A DNA stretch of 58,986 nucleotides from an uncultured Eubacteriales bacterium (GCA_900547975.1 URIX01000006.1:1-58986); one strand, 5' to 3'; counted from the first letter of the stretch, positions 1 through 9,045 are shown. Notes: a model not told the origin generated them from the letters alone. Program-made: numbers and translations.

Positions 1-188
1 AGCGACTGCGCCGTTTGGGTGCGAAGCTGGCGCACAAAGCGCAGTGGCATAATGAGAGGACGATACCTATCTATGTGAGTGCCGACTTCCCCTCTTGCGA
101 ACGATGTAAAGTTTGATAGAGAAATGACGCAAGTTTGAGCAATAGGGGAAAGCCCGAAGGGAAGGGGTGATGTGTTTTTTAGAATACA

Positions 189-237
189 CGCCGTCAAACT
201 TTTGTAGAGGAAGAACAACCCCGTGAGGAAGGGGGAA
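189..237 (+). repeat. Dispersed intergenic repeat, left copy
   Basis: The first 314 bases hold no gene. This stretch shares an ordered set of words with the reverse complement of 58875-58943: CGCCG, then TCAAACTT, then GTNGAGG and GAAC, then TGAGGAA and GGGGAA. The order and approximate spacing are the same, with small insertions. The outermost bases (1-50) also form a nested hairpin, with arms actgcgc/gcgcagt around gtgcg/cgcac. It looks like a non-coding, MITE- or REP-like element of the host genome. No protein or terminal transposase signature is visible. Confidence 0.4.
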
Positions 238-314
238 GCTGTATTTTTGAAATTTTGCAAAAAACTTGTGGATTTATAATTATAATTGTTTATAATGGAT
301 TCAAAGAGGTTATT

Positions 315-1415
315 ATGCAAGACATCAAGGAATCGAGAAAAATAATCAACGAAGTTGACGAACAGATGGCGCGCTTGTTTGAAAAACGTATGCAAGCGTG
401 CGAGCAAATCGCACTTTACAAAAAGCAAAACGGACTGAGCGTTCGCGACAGCGAGAGGGAAGAACAAGTTGTTGCCAACAACGCAAAACTCATCGAGTCG
501 CCCGCACTCGTGCCGTATTACAAGGATTTTATCCGCGCCACTATGGACGTTTCTTGCAAATATCAATCGTCGCTTATGCGCAAAATGCGCGTGGCGTATT
601 GCGGAACGGAAGGAGCGTTTGCGCATATTGCGGCAAAAAAGATGTATCCCGATTCCGAATACGTTGCGTTTTCTAACTTTCAAGACGCATACGCGGCGAC
701 CGAAAACGGCGATTGCGATTGCTCGGTGCTTCCTCTCGAAAACAGTTACGCGGGCGAAGTGGGCGAGGTTATGGATTTGATTTTTTCGGGCGCGCTTCAC
801 ATCAACCAAGTTATAGACGTTGCCGTCGTTCACAATCTCATTGCAAAGGACGGCGTGTCCATCGAAGATATAAAAACCGTCGTAAGTCATCCCCAAGCGC
901 TCGCGCAATGCGAGGAATATATTAAAGCGCACGGCTTTGAAACGAGAGCGTACTCGAACACCGCTCTTGCGGCAAAGTACGTTGCAGAGGCGCAAGACGG
1001 CGCGGTTGCGGCAATCGCTTCCGACGAAACGGCAAGCATATTCGGCTTGACCGTTCTCGATTCACACATAAACGACAACCACAACAACACCACTCGATTC
1101 GCGGCGTTTTCGAGGGCGGAAAATATCCCCGTATCTATGGGCAAGCGCGAGGACGAAAACTTTATTTTGGCGTTCACCGTTCAAAACGAATCGGGTGCGC
1201 TCGCAAGCGCGCTCAACATTATAGGCGCGCACAACTTCAATATGCGCACGCTTCGTTCCCGTCCTATGAAAGACTTGCAGTGGAACTATTATTTCTACAT
1301 AGAAGCAGAGGGCAACGTTCGCACGGAAAACGGCAAGGATATGCTTCAGGAACTGTCCGCTCTTTGCGCAAAACTCAAACTTGTGGGCAGTTACTTTGCC
1401 GACAACGTGAGGTGA
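315..1415 (+). CDS. pheA: Bifunctional chorismate mutase / prephenate dehydratase (P-protein)
   Basis: This 366-residue cytoplasmic enzyme converts chorismate to prephenate and then to phenylpyruvate, the committed step to phenylalanine. Residues 1-90 are an AroQ-type helical chorismate mutase (ESRKIINEVDEQMARLF). Residues 93-275 are the prephenate dehydratase, beginning RVAYCGTEGAFAH and ending in the catalytic NTTRFAAF motif. Residues about 285-360 are an ACT domain (GALASAL, SRP), the usual site of phenylalanine feedback. The start at 315 was chosen because AAAGAGG lies just upstream and the mutase fold begins there; an in-frame ATG at 255 would add 20 unrelated residues. It heads an eight-gene operon, with aroB starting 2 bases after its stop. 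Confidence 0.96.
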   Translation: MQDIKESRKIINEVDEQMARLFEKRMQACEQIALYKKQNGLSVRDSEREEQVVANNAKLIESPALVPYYKDFIRATMDVSCKYQSSLMRKMRVAYCGTEGAFAHIAAKKMYPDSEYVAFSNFQDAYAATENGDCDCSVLPLENSYAGEVGEVMDLIFSGALHINQVIDVAVVHNLIAKDGVSIEDIKTVVSHPQALAQCEEYIKAHGFETRAYSNTALAAKYVAEAQDGAVAAIASDETASIFGLTVLDSHINDNHNNTTRFAAFSRAENIPVSMGKREDENFILAFTVQNESGALASALNIIGAHNFNMRTLRSRPMKDLQWNYYFYIEAEGNVRTENGKDMLQELSALCAKLKLVGSYFADNVR

Positions 1416-1417
1416 GT

Positions 1418-2422
1418 ATGGTTTTTAACGTGAAAGCAGGCGAAAACGGTTACGATGTGGCCGTGGGCAGAGGAATTTTGTCAAATGTCGGCAAACTTTT
1501 GAATCTTGATAGGCGCGTGCTTGTCGTCACCGACGACGGCGTGCCGACAACCTATTCCGAAAATGTTGAAAAAGCCTGCGAAAAGTGCGTGAAAGTATGC
1601 CTAAAACAAGGCGAGCAAAGCAAGAATTTCGACAATTTCAACCTGCTTTTGCACACAATGCTTCAAAACGATTTCACGAGAAAGGATTGCGTGGTCGCGG
1701 TCGGCGGCGGCGTCGTGGGAGATATAGCGGCGTTTTCGGCTTCTTGCTATATGCGCGGAATCGAGTTTTACAACGTGCCGACAACCTTGCTTTCCCAACT
1801 CGACTCGTCCATAGGCGGAAAAACCGCAATAGATTTCGAGGGCGTAAAAAACGTCGTGGGAAGTTTCTATCAACCCTCGAAAGTCATCATTGACGTAGAC
1901 ACGCTCGACACGCTTGAGAAAAGGCAGTTGCACGCTGGGCTCGTCGAGGCGATAAAGATGGCGGCAACGTCCGACAAAAACCTTTTCGAGCGCATAGAAA
2001 AAAGCGAGAACTTGAAAGACGATTTGCTTGAAATCGTGCAAGCCTCGCTCGCAATAAAAAAGGACGTCGTCGAAAAAGACCCCAAAGAAAAAGGACTTCG
2101 CAAAGTGCTCAACTTCGGGCATACGCTCGGACACGCAATAGAGAGCGAACAAAAAGGCGCGCTTCTGCACGGCGAATGCGTGGGCATAGGTATGTTGCCT
2201 ATGTGCTCGGAAGAAGTTGAAAAAAGACTTGAAAAAGTGCTGAAAAAATACGATTTACCCACCGCCGCAAACAGCGATAAAAACGAACTTTTGCGCCTTA
2301 TGACTCACGACAAAAAAGCGGATGGAAGCAAAATCCGCACTGTCGTCGTGAACGAGATAGGCTCGTTTGAATTTGCGGATATGACGGCAAAAGAAATTCT
2401 TGACAGAGAGGATAGATTATGA
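1418..2422 (+). CDS. aroB: 3-dehydroquinate synthase
   Basis: This 334-residue enzyme cyclises DAHP to 3-dehydroquinate using NAD and a divalent metal, step two of the shikimate pathway. The family motifs are visible: GGGVVGDIAAFSAS in the NAD site, PTTLLSQLDSSIGGKTAID, EAIKMA for a metal-binding glutamate, and NFGHTLGHAIE for the metal-binding histidines. The length is typical to slightly short. The start at 1418 (MVFNVKAGENGYDV) follows GGTGAG and sits 2 bases after pheA. The stop overlaps the aroC start as ATGA, so translation is probably coupled. Confidence 0.96.
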   Translation: MVFNVKAGENGYDVAVGRGILSNVGKLLNLDRRVLVVTDDGVPTTYSENVEKACEKCVKVCLKQGEQSKNFDNFNLLLHTMLQNDFTRKDCVVAVGGGVVGDIAAFSASCYMRGIEFYNVPTTLLSQLDSSIGGKTAIDFEGVKNVVGSFYQPSKVIIDVDTLDTLEKRQLHAGLVEAIKMAATSDKNLFERIEKSENLKDDLLEIVQASLAIKKDVVEKDPKEKGLRKVLNFGHTLGHAIESEQKGALLHGECVGIGMLPMCSEEVEKRLEKVLKKYDLPTAANSDKNELLRLMTHDKKADGSKIRTVVVNEIGSFEFADMTAKEILDREDRL

Positions 2423-3516
2423 AAAACACGTTCGGACAAAGTGTAGCCTTGACCGTATTCGGTGAAAGTCACGGCGCAGGCGTAGGCGTCGTTCTCGACG
2501 GCTTGTGTTCGGGAATCGACGTACGCGACGAGGATATAAAAACGGCTCTTGCTTTGCGCGCGCCGTCTATGTCCACCGACACCGCAAGGCGTGAAAGAGA
2601 CGAGTTTCAAATCCTCTCGGGAGTGTTTAACGGAAAGACTACAGGCACGCCGATTTGCATTTTCATACCCAACGAAAACACGGATTCCAAATCCTACGAA
2701 TACGGCGTTGCTCGCCCCTCGCACGCAGACTATGCGGCGTTTTGCAAGTACGGCGGATTTGAAGATTATAGGGGCGGCGGACACTTTTCGGGCAGAGTTA
2801 CGACAGGTATCGTCGCGGCGGGCGCGATACTCAAAGGCGCGTTGAGGAACGTCGGCGTTACGATAGGCACGCATATACTCGAATGTGACAACGTGCGCGA
2901 TAACGAGTTTAACGATATACAAAACGAGGTTTTAACCATCGATTGTGCAAAATTCCCCGTATTGAACGAGGAAAAGGGCAAAGAAATGATTGCTCGCATA
3001 GAGCAGGCAAAGGCAAATCTCGACAGCGTGGGCGGCATAACGCAAACGGCGATAGTCGGCGTTCCGTCGGGCGTCGGCGAGCCTATGTTCGACAGCGTAG
3101 AGGGCGTGCTTTCTCACGCGCTTTTCGCAATCGGCGGCATTAAAGGCATAGAGTTCGGCAAGGGCTTTAATATGAGCAGAATGCACGGCTCGACCGCAAA
3201 CGATTCTTTCGCCGTTGAGAACGGAAAGATAATCACGGCAACCAACAACAACGGCGGCATAAACGGCGGCATTTCAAACGGTATGCCCATACTCTTTAAC
3301 TGCGCGGTTAAGCCCACACCGTCCATAGCGCAAAAGCAAAACACCGTCGATTTCGTAAACGGAAAAGAAAGACAAATCGAAATCGTCGGCAGACACGACC
3401 CTGCAATCGTAAGGCGAGTATGCCACGTTATAAACGCCGTGAGCGCGCTTGCCATATGCGATTTGCTCGCTCAAAGATACGGCACGGACGTTTTCAGAAA
3501 AGGCATAAAAGAATGA
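2419..3516 (+). CDS. aroC: Chorismate synthase
   Basis: This 365-residue FMN-dependent enzyme makes chorismate from EPSP. The N-terminal FGESHGAGVGVVLDG signature is clear, as are the GGGHFSGRVTTG segment and the C-terminal RHDPAIVRR motif that carries catalytic and flavin-contacting residues. Length and start fit the family. It overlaps aroB by 4 bases upstream and the aroE-aroK fusion by 4 bases downstream. Coupled translation with enzymes acting earlier in the pathway suggests one transcript supplies the whole pathway. Confidence 0.96.
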   Translation: MKNTFGQSVALTVFGESHGAGVGVVLDGLCSGIDVRDEDIKTALALRAPSMSTDTARRERDEFQILSGVFNGKTTGTPICIFIPNENTDSKSYEYGVARPSHADYAAFCKYGGFEDYRGGGHFSGRVTTGIVAAGAILKGALRNVGVTIGTHILECDNVRDNEFNDIQNEVLTIDCAKFPVLNEEKGKEMIARIEQAKANLDSVGGITQTAIVGVPSGVGEPMFDSVEGVLSHALFAIGGIKGIEFGKGFNMSRMHGSTANDSFAVENGKIITATNNNGGINGGISNGMPILFNCAVKPTPSIAQKQNTVDFVNGKERQIEIVGRHDPAIVRRVCHVINAVSALAICDLLAQRYGTDVFRKGIKE

Positions 3517-4757
3517 AGTACGGACTTATCGGCGAAAAACTTTCGCACAGTTATTCGTGCGAAATACACGCGTTAATCGCTTCTTACGATTACGAACTTA
3601 AACCGCTTGCAAAAGACGAAGTGGCAAATTTTTTGCAAGAGCGTGCTTTTTGCGCGATAAACGTCACTATACCCTACAAGGAAGTCGTCATACCTTATCT
3701 CGACGTCATATCCGATGAGGCAAGGGCAATCGGCGCGGTGAATACCATAGTCAACAAGAACGGAAAACTTTTCGGCTACAACACCGACTATTACGGCATA
3801 AAAGCGTTGTTTGACAAGGCGAATATAGATCCCGCCGGCAAGGACGCGCTCGTGCTCGGCACGGGCGGAACGGCAAAGACGGCAAGCGCGGTTCTTTGCG
3901 CACTGGGCGCAAAGAGCGTCACGAAAGTATCTCGCTCTAAAAAAGACGGCGCAATCGACTACGACGAAGCAAAGGAAAGAAAGGATACGCAGATAATTTT
4001 CAACGCAACGCCCGTCGGTATGTATCCGAGTGACGAGCAACAGCCGATAGATTTGCAAAGTTTTTGCAATCTCGAAGGCGTGCTTGACGCAATATATCAT
4101 CCGCTTTGCACCAACCTCGTGTTGCAAGCAAATGACAAGGGTGCAAAGGTGACAGGCGGCTTGTATATGCTCGTCGCGCAAGCGGTGTATGCGTCGAGAT
4201 TGTTCCTCGGAAAAGATATTTCGGACGTAAGAAAGGACGAAATCGAAAGCGTGTACGAAAAGATACTCGCAAAGAAGCAAAACGTCGTTCTCGTCGGTAT
4301 GCCGTCGTCGGGAAAATCCACGATAGGCAAGAGGGTTGCAAGAATCCTCGAAAGAGAGTTTGTCGATACGGACAGCGAAATAGAAAAGAAAATAGGAATG
4401 CCCATAGCCGACTTTTTTGCAAAGTACGGCGAAGCGGAATTCAGAAAAACAGAGAGCGAAATTATAAACGAAGTTTCAAAAAAGAGCGCGGCGGTGATTG
4501 CTACGGGCGGCGGCGCGGTGCTTGACAAAAACAACGTAAACGCATTGAAGCGCAACGGCAAAATTGTGTTTCTGGACAGGAAAATGCAGGATTTGGTGGC
4601 AACAAAATCGCGTCCGCTGTCCTCGAATACCGACGATTTGAAAAAACTGTACGAAAAACGCTATCCCGTATACAACGCGTGCGCGGATGTGATAATCGTG
4701 AACGACACAAGCGTAAACAAAGCCGCATACGCAATCGCAAAGGAATTTGAAAAATGA
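3513..4757 (+). CDS. aroE-aroK: Fused shikimate dehydrogenase - shikimate kinase
   Basis: This 414-residue fusion carries two consecutive shikimate-pathway enzymes. Residues 1-255 are an AroE-type dehydrogenase, with the shikimate-binding LSHSYS motif at the N terminus, the catalytic lysine in NVTIPYKE, and a Rossmann segment VLGTGGTAKTASAVL. Residues about 258-414 are an AroK-type kinase, with Walker A GMPSSGKSTIGK, the DTDSEIE motif and the GGGAVL shikimate-binding motif. No stop or frameshift separates the domains, and the linker is only a few residues. The start was placed at 3513 because the dehydrogenase fold begins there and the ATG overlaps the aroC stop as ATGA. AroE and AroK act back to back, so the fusion may channel shikimate. 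Confidence 0.93.
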   Translation: MKYGLIGEKLSHSYSCEIHALIASYDYELKPLAKDEVANFLQERAFCAINVTIPYKEVVIPYLDVISDEARAIGAVNTIVNKNGKLFGYNTDYYGIKALFDKANIDPAGKDALVLGTGGTAKTASAVLCALGAKSVTKVSRSKKDGAIDYDEAKERKDTQIIFNATPVGMYPSDEQQPIDLQSFCNLEGVLDAIYHPLCTNLVLQANDKGAKVTGGLYMLVAQAVYASRLFLGKDISDVRKDEIESVYEKILAKKQNVVLVGMPSSGKSTIGKRVARILEREFVDTDSEIEKKIGMPIADFFAKYGEAEFRKTESEIINEVSKKSAAVIATGGGAVLDKNNVNALKRNGKIVFLDRKMQDLVATKSRPLSSNTDDLKKLYEKRYPVYNACADVIIVNDTSVNKAAYAIAKEFEK

Positions 4758-5188
4758 AAATACTCGTTATCAACGGTCCTAACATCAATATGCTCGGAAT
4801 CCGCGAGCCGCAAATTTACGGCAATCGCACCTATTCCGACCTTTTGGAAAAAATAAAAGCGTACTGCAATTCAAAAAATATCGAGGTTGAGTGCTTCCAG
4901 TCCAACCACGAGGGCGCGCTCATCGACAAAATCCAAGAGGCGTATTTTGAAAAATTCGACGGAATCGTGATAAATCCGGCAGGGTATACGCACACGAGCG
5001 TTGCAATCGCAGACGCACTCAAAGGCGTTGATATTCCGTTTGTCGAAGTGCATATCTCAAAAGTGGACGAAAGAGAGGACTTCCGCAAGCTAAGTTTTGT
5101 CAGAAACTATGCGCTCGCAACAATTTCGGGCAAAGGATTCGAGGGATATTTAGACGCGATAAAAATGCTCGAAAACTTGCAAAAATAA
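4754..5188 (+). CDS. aroQ: Type II 3-dehydroquinate dehydratase
   Basis: This 144-residue class II dehydroquinase is the usual dodecameric form that dehydrates 3-dehydroquinate to 3-dehydroshikimate by anti elimination. The N-terminal INGPNINMLGIREP signature and the catalytic tyrosine in YGNRTYSDL are present. So are FQSNHEGALIDKI, NPAGYTHTSVAI with the catalytic histidine, and EVHISKVDERE. It overlaps the kinase stop as ATGA. A 127-base gap rich in A runs separates it from aroA. Confidence 0.96.
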   Translation: MKILVINGPNINMLGIREPQIYGNRTYSDLLEKIKAYCNSKNIEVECFQSNHEGALIDKIQEAYFEKFDGIVINPAGYTHTSVAIADALKGVDIPFVEVHISKVDEREDFRKLSFVRNYALATISGKGFEGYLDAIKMLENLQK

Positions 5189-5315
5189 CGCAAAAAACTA
5201 ATATAATTGCCGCTCGAACGGCATAAAAAACGACGAAAAAACGCAAAAAATAAGCGAAAAATCGCATAAAAATCGGTACTAAAATTAGCATAAAAACATT
5301 ATAAAATCGCAAAAA

Positions 5316-6623
5316 ATGAGAGTAAAAATCGAAAAATCCACAGCCGAAGGCGCAGTGATTGCGCCGCCGTCAAAGAGCCTTGCGCATAGGCTTATGATTG
5401 CGTGCGCGCTGTCGCAAAATGGCGGAAAAGTCGTCGGAATTTCGGACAGCGAAGATATGGCGGCAACTCTCGATTGCATAAAGGCTCTCGGCATAACATC
5501 GCAAAAAAACGGCGATACGGTTATGTTCAAAAGAGAGCGTAAAAACACCGAAACCGACGAAAACAACTCAAAAACGCAAGGTTTTGCAAACGACGGAAAC
5601 GGCGTGTATGCAAACGGCAAAAACAATGTGTATGCAGTGGGCGATTGCTTGAAAAACGCAAAGGTTTTCGATTGCAGAGAGAGCGGAAGCACGCTTAGAT
5701 TTTTTCTTCCGATTGCCGCCGCTTTTTTTGATAAAGCGGTGTTTGTCGGTTCGAAAAGATTGCTCGAAAGAGGCGTGGAAGTATACGAAAAGGCACTTGG
5801 CGAAAAGGGCGTGAAAGTGGTTTGCGACGGCGAAAAAATCGTATTGTCGGGACGGCTTAAAAGCGGAATTTACACTTTGCGCGGCGACGTGAGCAGTCAA
5901 TACGTTTCGGGACTTTTGTTTGCGCTTCCTATGCTCGACGGCGACAGCGAGATTAGAGTTCTTCCGCCCGTCGAGAGCAGAGCGTATATAGATTTGACAA
6001 TCGACGTGTTGAAAAAGGCGGGAATCGAGATTGCCGAAAAAGAGAAAAACGTGTTCTCAATCAAAGGCAATCAACGCTACGGCGGCGGCGAATACGTCGT
6101 CGAGGGCGACTGGTCAAACGGCGCAATGCTTCTTGCTTTTAACGAACTCGGCGGCAATGTCGAAGTCGTAGGTCTTGACGAAAACAGCGTTCAGGGCGAC
6201 AAAATTTGCAAGACTATATTCAAAGAATTGAACGAGAAAAAAGCGGTTATAGACCTTGCGAATTGTCCCGATTTAGCCCCGATTGCGTTCTGCATGGCGG
6301 CAGTGAAAGAGGGCGCAACATTCGTCGGCACAAGGCGACTCAAAATAAAAGAGAGCGACAGAGCGCAGGCTATGGCGCAAGAACTCGCGAAGTTCGGAAT
6401 CGACGTCGAAGTGCGCGAAAACGAGGTTGTTGTGCGCAAAAACGATATAAAAACGCCGGATTGTGCGATTTGCGGTCACAACGACCATAGAATCGTGATG
6501 GCGTGCAGTATTCTTTTAAGTGCGGTCGGCGGCGTTATCGACGGCGCGGAAGCGGTGAAGAAAAGTTTTCCGAATTTCTTTGAAACGATAGGAAAACTCG
6601 GGGTGAAGTATGAAATTGAATAA
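5316..6623 (+). CDS. aroA: 3-phosphoshikimate 1-carboxyvinyltransferase (EPSP synthase)
   Basis: This 435-residue enzyme transfers the enolpyruvyl group of PEP to shikimate 3-phosphate. PPSKSLAHRLMIACAL gives the conserved lysine and serine at the N terminus. ESGSTLRFFLPIAA, GDVSSQYVSGLLFALP and the C-terminal KESDRAQAMAQEL and DHRIVMACSIL motifs are all present. The gap before it (5189-5315) is made of A-rich words and contains TATAAT at 5202 with TTGCAA 19 bases upstream, a weak promoter candidate. There is no convincing Shine-Dalgarno sequence before the ATG, unlike every neighbour, so translation may depend on an unstructured A-rich leader. It overlaps tyrA by 14 bases. Confidence 0.95.
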   Translation: MRVKIEKSTAEGAVIAPPSKSLAHRLMIACALSQNGGKVVGISDSEDMAATLDCIKALGITSQKNGDTVMFKRERKNTETDENNSKTQGFANDGNGVYANGKNNVYAVGDCLKNAKVFDCRESGSTLRFFLPIAAAFFDKAVFVGSKRLLERGVEVYEKALGEKGVKVVCDGEKIVLSGRLKSGIYTLRGDVSSQYVSGLLFALPMLDGDSEIRVLPPVESRAYIDLTIDVLKKAGIEIAEKEKNVFSIKGNQRYGGGEYVVEGDWSNGAMLLAFNELGGNVEVVGLDENSVQGDKICKTIFKELNEKKAVIDLANCPDLAPIAFCMAAVKEGATFVGTRRLKIKESDRAQAMAQELAKFGIDVEVRENEVVVRKNDIKTPDCAICGHNDHRIVMACSILLSAVGGVIDGAEAVKKSFPNFFETIGKLGVKYEIE

Positions 6624-7482
6624 GAATATGAAAATTCTTGTCGTCGGATTGGGACTCATAGGCGGCAGTTACGCAGAGGCACTTTCAAAAAAGGGCTATG
6701 AGGTCGGCGCAATCGACAAGAGCAAAGAGGCGATTGATTTCGCACTCGAAAAGGGTTATATCGCAAGCGGCTCTACAAAAGTCGAGAGTGAATACGTCGG
6801 CAAATTCGGCTTAATCGTGTTTGCGCTTTATCCGCATACATTCGTCGAATGGATTGAAAACAATCAAGACTGCTTCAAGTCCGGCGCGGTGATAACCGAC
6901 GTTACCGGCGTAAAGGGCGGCGTTGTGGAAAAGGTGCAGAGCGTGCTTCGCGGCGATGTGGAATTTGTAAGCGCGCACCCGATGGCAGGCAGAGAATGTT
7001 CGGGCGTCGAGAACGCAAAAGCGGAAATTTTCGACGGCGCGAATTACATCGTCGTGCCGACCGAAAAAAATACGCAAAGCGCAATCGAACTTTGCGAGGA
7101 TTTGGGAAGACAACTCGGCTTCAAACATATATGTACGCTCACCGTAAAACAACACGACGAGATGGTGGGATTCCTTTCCCATCTCACGCATTGTATCGCG
7201 GTTTCGCTTATGGTGTGCAAAGAGAGCGAACATCTTGCCGATTATACGGGGGATTCCTTCCGCGACCTCACCAGAATCGCAAAGATAAACGACGAGATGT
7301 GGTCAGAGTTGTTCCTTGCAAACAAAGACGAGATAGTCGAGCAAATGGACCTTTTCGAGCGACATTTCGACAAACTCAAAAAGTGTATCGAGTCTGACGA
7401 CAGAGAAGGTATACGAGAGATGATGCGCCTTTCGACCAAGCGTCGCAAGGTTTTCGATAAATGCAACGAGGTGAAAGAATGA
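6610..7482 (+). CDS. tyrA: Prephenate dehydrogenase
   Basis: This 290-residue NAD(P)-dependent enzyme oxidatively decarboxylates prephenate to 4-hydroxyphenylpyruvate for tyrosine. The N terminus has the Rossmann fingerprint VVGLGLIGGSYAEAL. DVTGVKGGVV, SAHPMAGRE (catalytic histidine region) and FLSHLTHCIA follow. The protein ends without an ACT domain, so feedback control by a C-terminal regulatory domain is not evident. Start 6610 follows GGGGTGA; a second in-frame ATG at 6628 also fits. It couples to the DAHP synthase gene through an ATGA overlap. Confidence 0.93.
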   Translation: MKLNKNMKILVVGLGLIGGSYAEALSKKGYEVGAIDKSKEAIDFALEKGYIASGSTKVESEYVGKFGLIVFALYPHTFVEWIENNQDCFKSGAVITDVTGVKGGVVEKVQSVLRGDVEFVSAHPMAGRECSGVENAKAEIFDGANYIVVPTEKNTQSAIELCEDLGRQLGFKHICTLTVKQHDEMVGFLSHLTHCIAVSLMVCKESEHLADYTGDSFRDLTRIAKINDEMWSELFLANKDEIVEQMDLFERHFDKLKKCIESDDREGIREMMRLSTKRRKVFDKCNEVKE

Positions 7483-8507
7483 ATTTGGAATTCAAAAGAA
7501 AACTGCCCACATTGCAAGAGATAAAGGCAATGTACCCCATAGACGAGCAACTCGCCTCTAAAAAAAAGGCGACCGACGACGCGCTCGAAGCGATATTCGA
7601 GGGCAAGGACTCAAGACTCGTGCTTGTGATAGGTCCGTGTTCGGCGGACAGAGAGGACGCCGTGCTCGACTACATTTCGAGATTGCGCACGGTGCAAGAA
7701 AAGGTCAAGGATAAAATCCTCATCGTGCCGCGCATTTACACCAACAAACCGCGAACGACGGGCGACGGATACAAGGGAATGTTGCACCAACCCGACCCCC
7801 ACGCAAGCGAGAATATGCTCAAAGGTCTTATCGCAATCCGCAAACTGCACATAAAAGCGTTGAGCGAAACGGGCTTTTCCTGCGCGGACGAAATGCTCTA
7901 TCCCGAAAATCACCTCTATTTGTCCGATGTGCTTTCCTACGTCGCGGTCGGCGCAAGGTCGGTTGAAAATCAGTTCCACCGCCTTACCGCAAGCGGTTTG
8001 GACATTCCCGTCGGTATGAAAAACCCCACGAGCGGCGATTTGGCGGTTATGATGAATTCCATTCGTGCCGCACAACACCCGCACACGTTCGTGTACACGG
8101 GATGGGAAGTCAACTCGAAAGGCAATCCGCTCGCTCACGCCATTTTGCGCGGTTCGGTGGACAAAAACGGTCAGACCATACCCAACTATCACTACGAGGA
8201 TTTGCGCAGACTCGCGGATTTGTACGCACAAAGCGGACTTGCAAATCCCGCCGTCATCGTGGACACCAACCATTCTAATTCCGCAAAACGCTTCTACGAG
8301 CAACCGCGTATCGCAAAGGAAGTTTTGCACAGTATGCGCGAGTCGTCAGACATCAAAGACATCGTCAAAGGACTTATGATAGAATCCTACATCGAGGAAG
8401 GAGCGCAATCCCCCGACGGCGGCGTGTACGGCAAATCCATCACCGACCCGTGCCTCGGCTGGCAGGACACCGAGAGATTGATTCTCGACATTGCGGAAAC
8501 GCTTTGA
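7479..8507 (+). CDS. aroF: 3-deoxy-7-phosphoheptulonate (DAHP) synthase, type I
   Basis: This 342-residue enzyme condenses PEP and erythrose 4-phosphate, the entry step of the shikimate pathway. VIGPCSADREDAV carries the PEP and metal site, KPRTTGDGYKGML matches the substrate loop, and FSCADEMLYPE, GARSVENQ, GMKNPTSGD and DTNHSNSAK are conserved blocks of the AroF/G/H class. The symbol is used for the class; the specific isozyme cannot be told from sequence alone. The start at 7479 overlaps tyrA as ATGA. The first pathway enzyme is encoded last in the operon. Confidence 0.92.
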   Translation: MNLEFKRKLPTLQEIKAMYPIDEQLASKKKATDDALEAIFEGKDSRLVLVIGPCSADREDAVLDYISRLRTVQEKVKDKILIVPRIYTNKPRTTGDGYKGMLHQPDPHASENMLKGLIAIRKLHIKALSETGFSCADEMLYPENHLYLSDVLSYVAVGARSVENQFHRLTASGLDIPVGMKNPTSGDLAVMMNSIRAAQHPHTFVYTGWEVNSKGNPLAHAILRGSVDKNGQTIPNYHYEDLRRLADLYAQSGLANPAVIVDTNHSNSAKRFYEQPRIAKEVLHSMRESSDIKDIVKGLMIESYIEEGAQSPDGGVYGKSITDPCLGWQDTERLILDIAETL

Positions 8508-8650
8508 TAATGAAGCGAAGTTTGGATTCAACGACAACTCGATTTGAGGTTGTAAAGAAAATCAATATTGAGAGATACAAGCGATTTACATAAATAACTG
8601 AAAAAAATGAACGGATAATTAAAGAAAAACGGCAATTTTGCGCAGCACAA

Positions 8651-8686
8651 GCAAGTATCCCGAGCGACCACGCTCGGGATACTTGC
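8651..8686. terminator. Perfect 16-bp hairpin after the aromatic operon
   Basis: Arms 8651-8666 and 8671-8686 are perfectly complementary over 16 bases around an ACCA loop. The hairpin lies about 140 bases after the DAHP synthase stop, the only strong structure in the 460-base gap before the tRNA. No long T run follows on either strand, so it may be a processing or termination signal rather than a classic intrinsic terminator. The rest of the gap is AT-rich with nothing coding. Confidence 0.45.
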
Positions 8687-8927
8687 TTTGTAAGAAGATA
8701 TTTAAGGGAGAAAATCACAATGCTTGTGAGCATTGACAATTTGTTTTTCAATTTCTTTGTGCTTTTATTATAAGCATAGATTCGCGCATTAGTCAATAGA
8801 AATATGAAAAAAATTTCACATTAATTTTTGATTTTTTGTTTTAGAGAAAATATGGTCTGCCCGATGAGCAGTTTTGGTTGTTAATTGACGAGGAGCAGAC
8901 ATTTTTATCGAAATTGATACAAATCGC

Positions 8928-8956
8928 TTGTCAAACGTCGCGAATTAGTGTAAGAT
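8928..8956 (+). promoter_or_regulatory. Promoter of tRNA-Val
   Basis: TTGTCA at 8928-8933 and TAAGAT at 8951-8956 are separated by 17 bases, and TG directly precedes the -10. The predicted start is 6-8 bases before the mature tRNA. The promoter stays on the attL side, so lysogeny does not remove it. Confidence 0.55.
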
Positions 8957-8968
8957 AACTCTTGCTTT

Positions 8969-9045
8969 GGAGGCATAGCCCAGTTGGTTAGAGCGCTACG
9001 TTGACATCGTAGAGGTCATAAGTTCGAGTCTTATTGTCTCCACCA
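8969..9045 (+). tRNA. tRNA-Val (anticodon GAC)
   Basis: A full cloverleaf can be drawn. The acceptor stem is GGAGGCA with TGTCTCC, the D arm contains AGTTGGTTAGA, and the anticodon stem CTACG/CGTAG holds the loop TTGACAT, giving GAC. The T arm is ATAAG/CTTAT around TTCGAGT. The CCA end is encoded at 9043-9045. The 3' part of this gene is the phage integration site: its last bases and the following terminator are duplicated at 43543-43595. Confidence 0.95.

Noticed and set aside
255..314. Upstream start for pheA at 255
   Set aside because: The added residues are hydrophobic and unrelated to the family, lie over AT-rich TATAAT words, and lack a ribosome site, whereas 315 has AAAGAGG.
1601..2170. 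Long open frame antisense to aroB
   Set aside because: It has no ribosome site or family motif and is a shadow of the codon usage of aroB.
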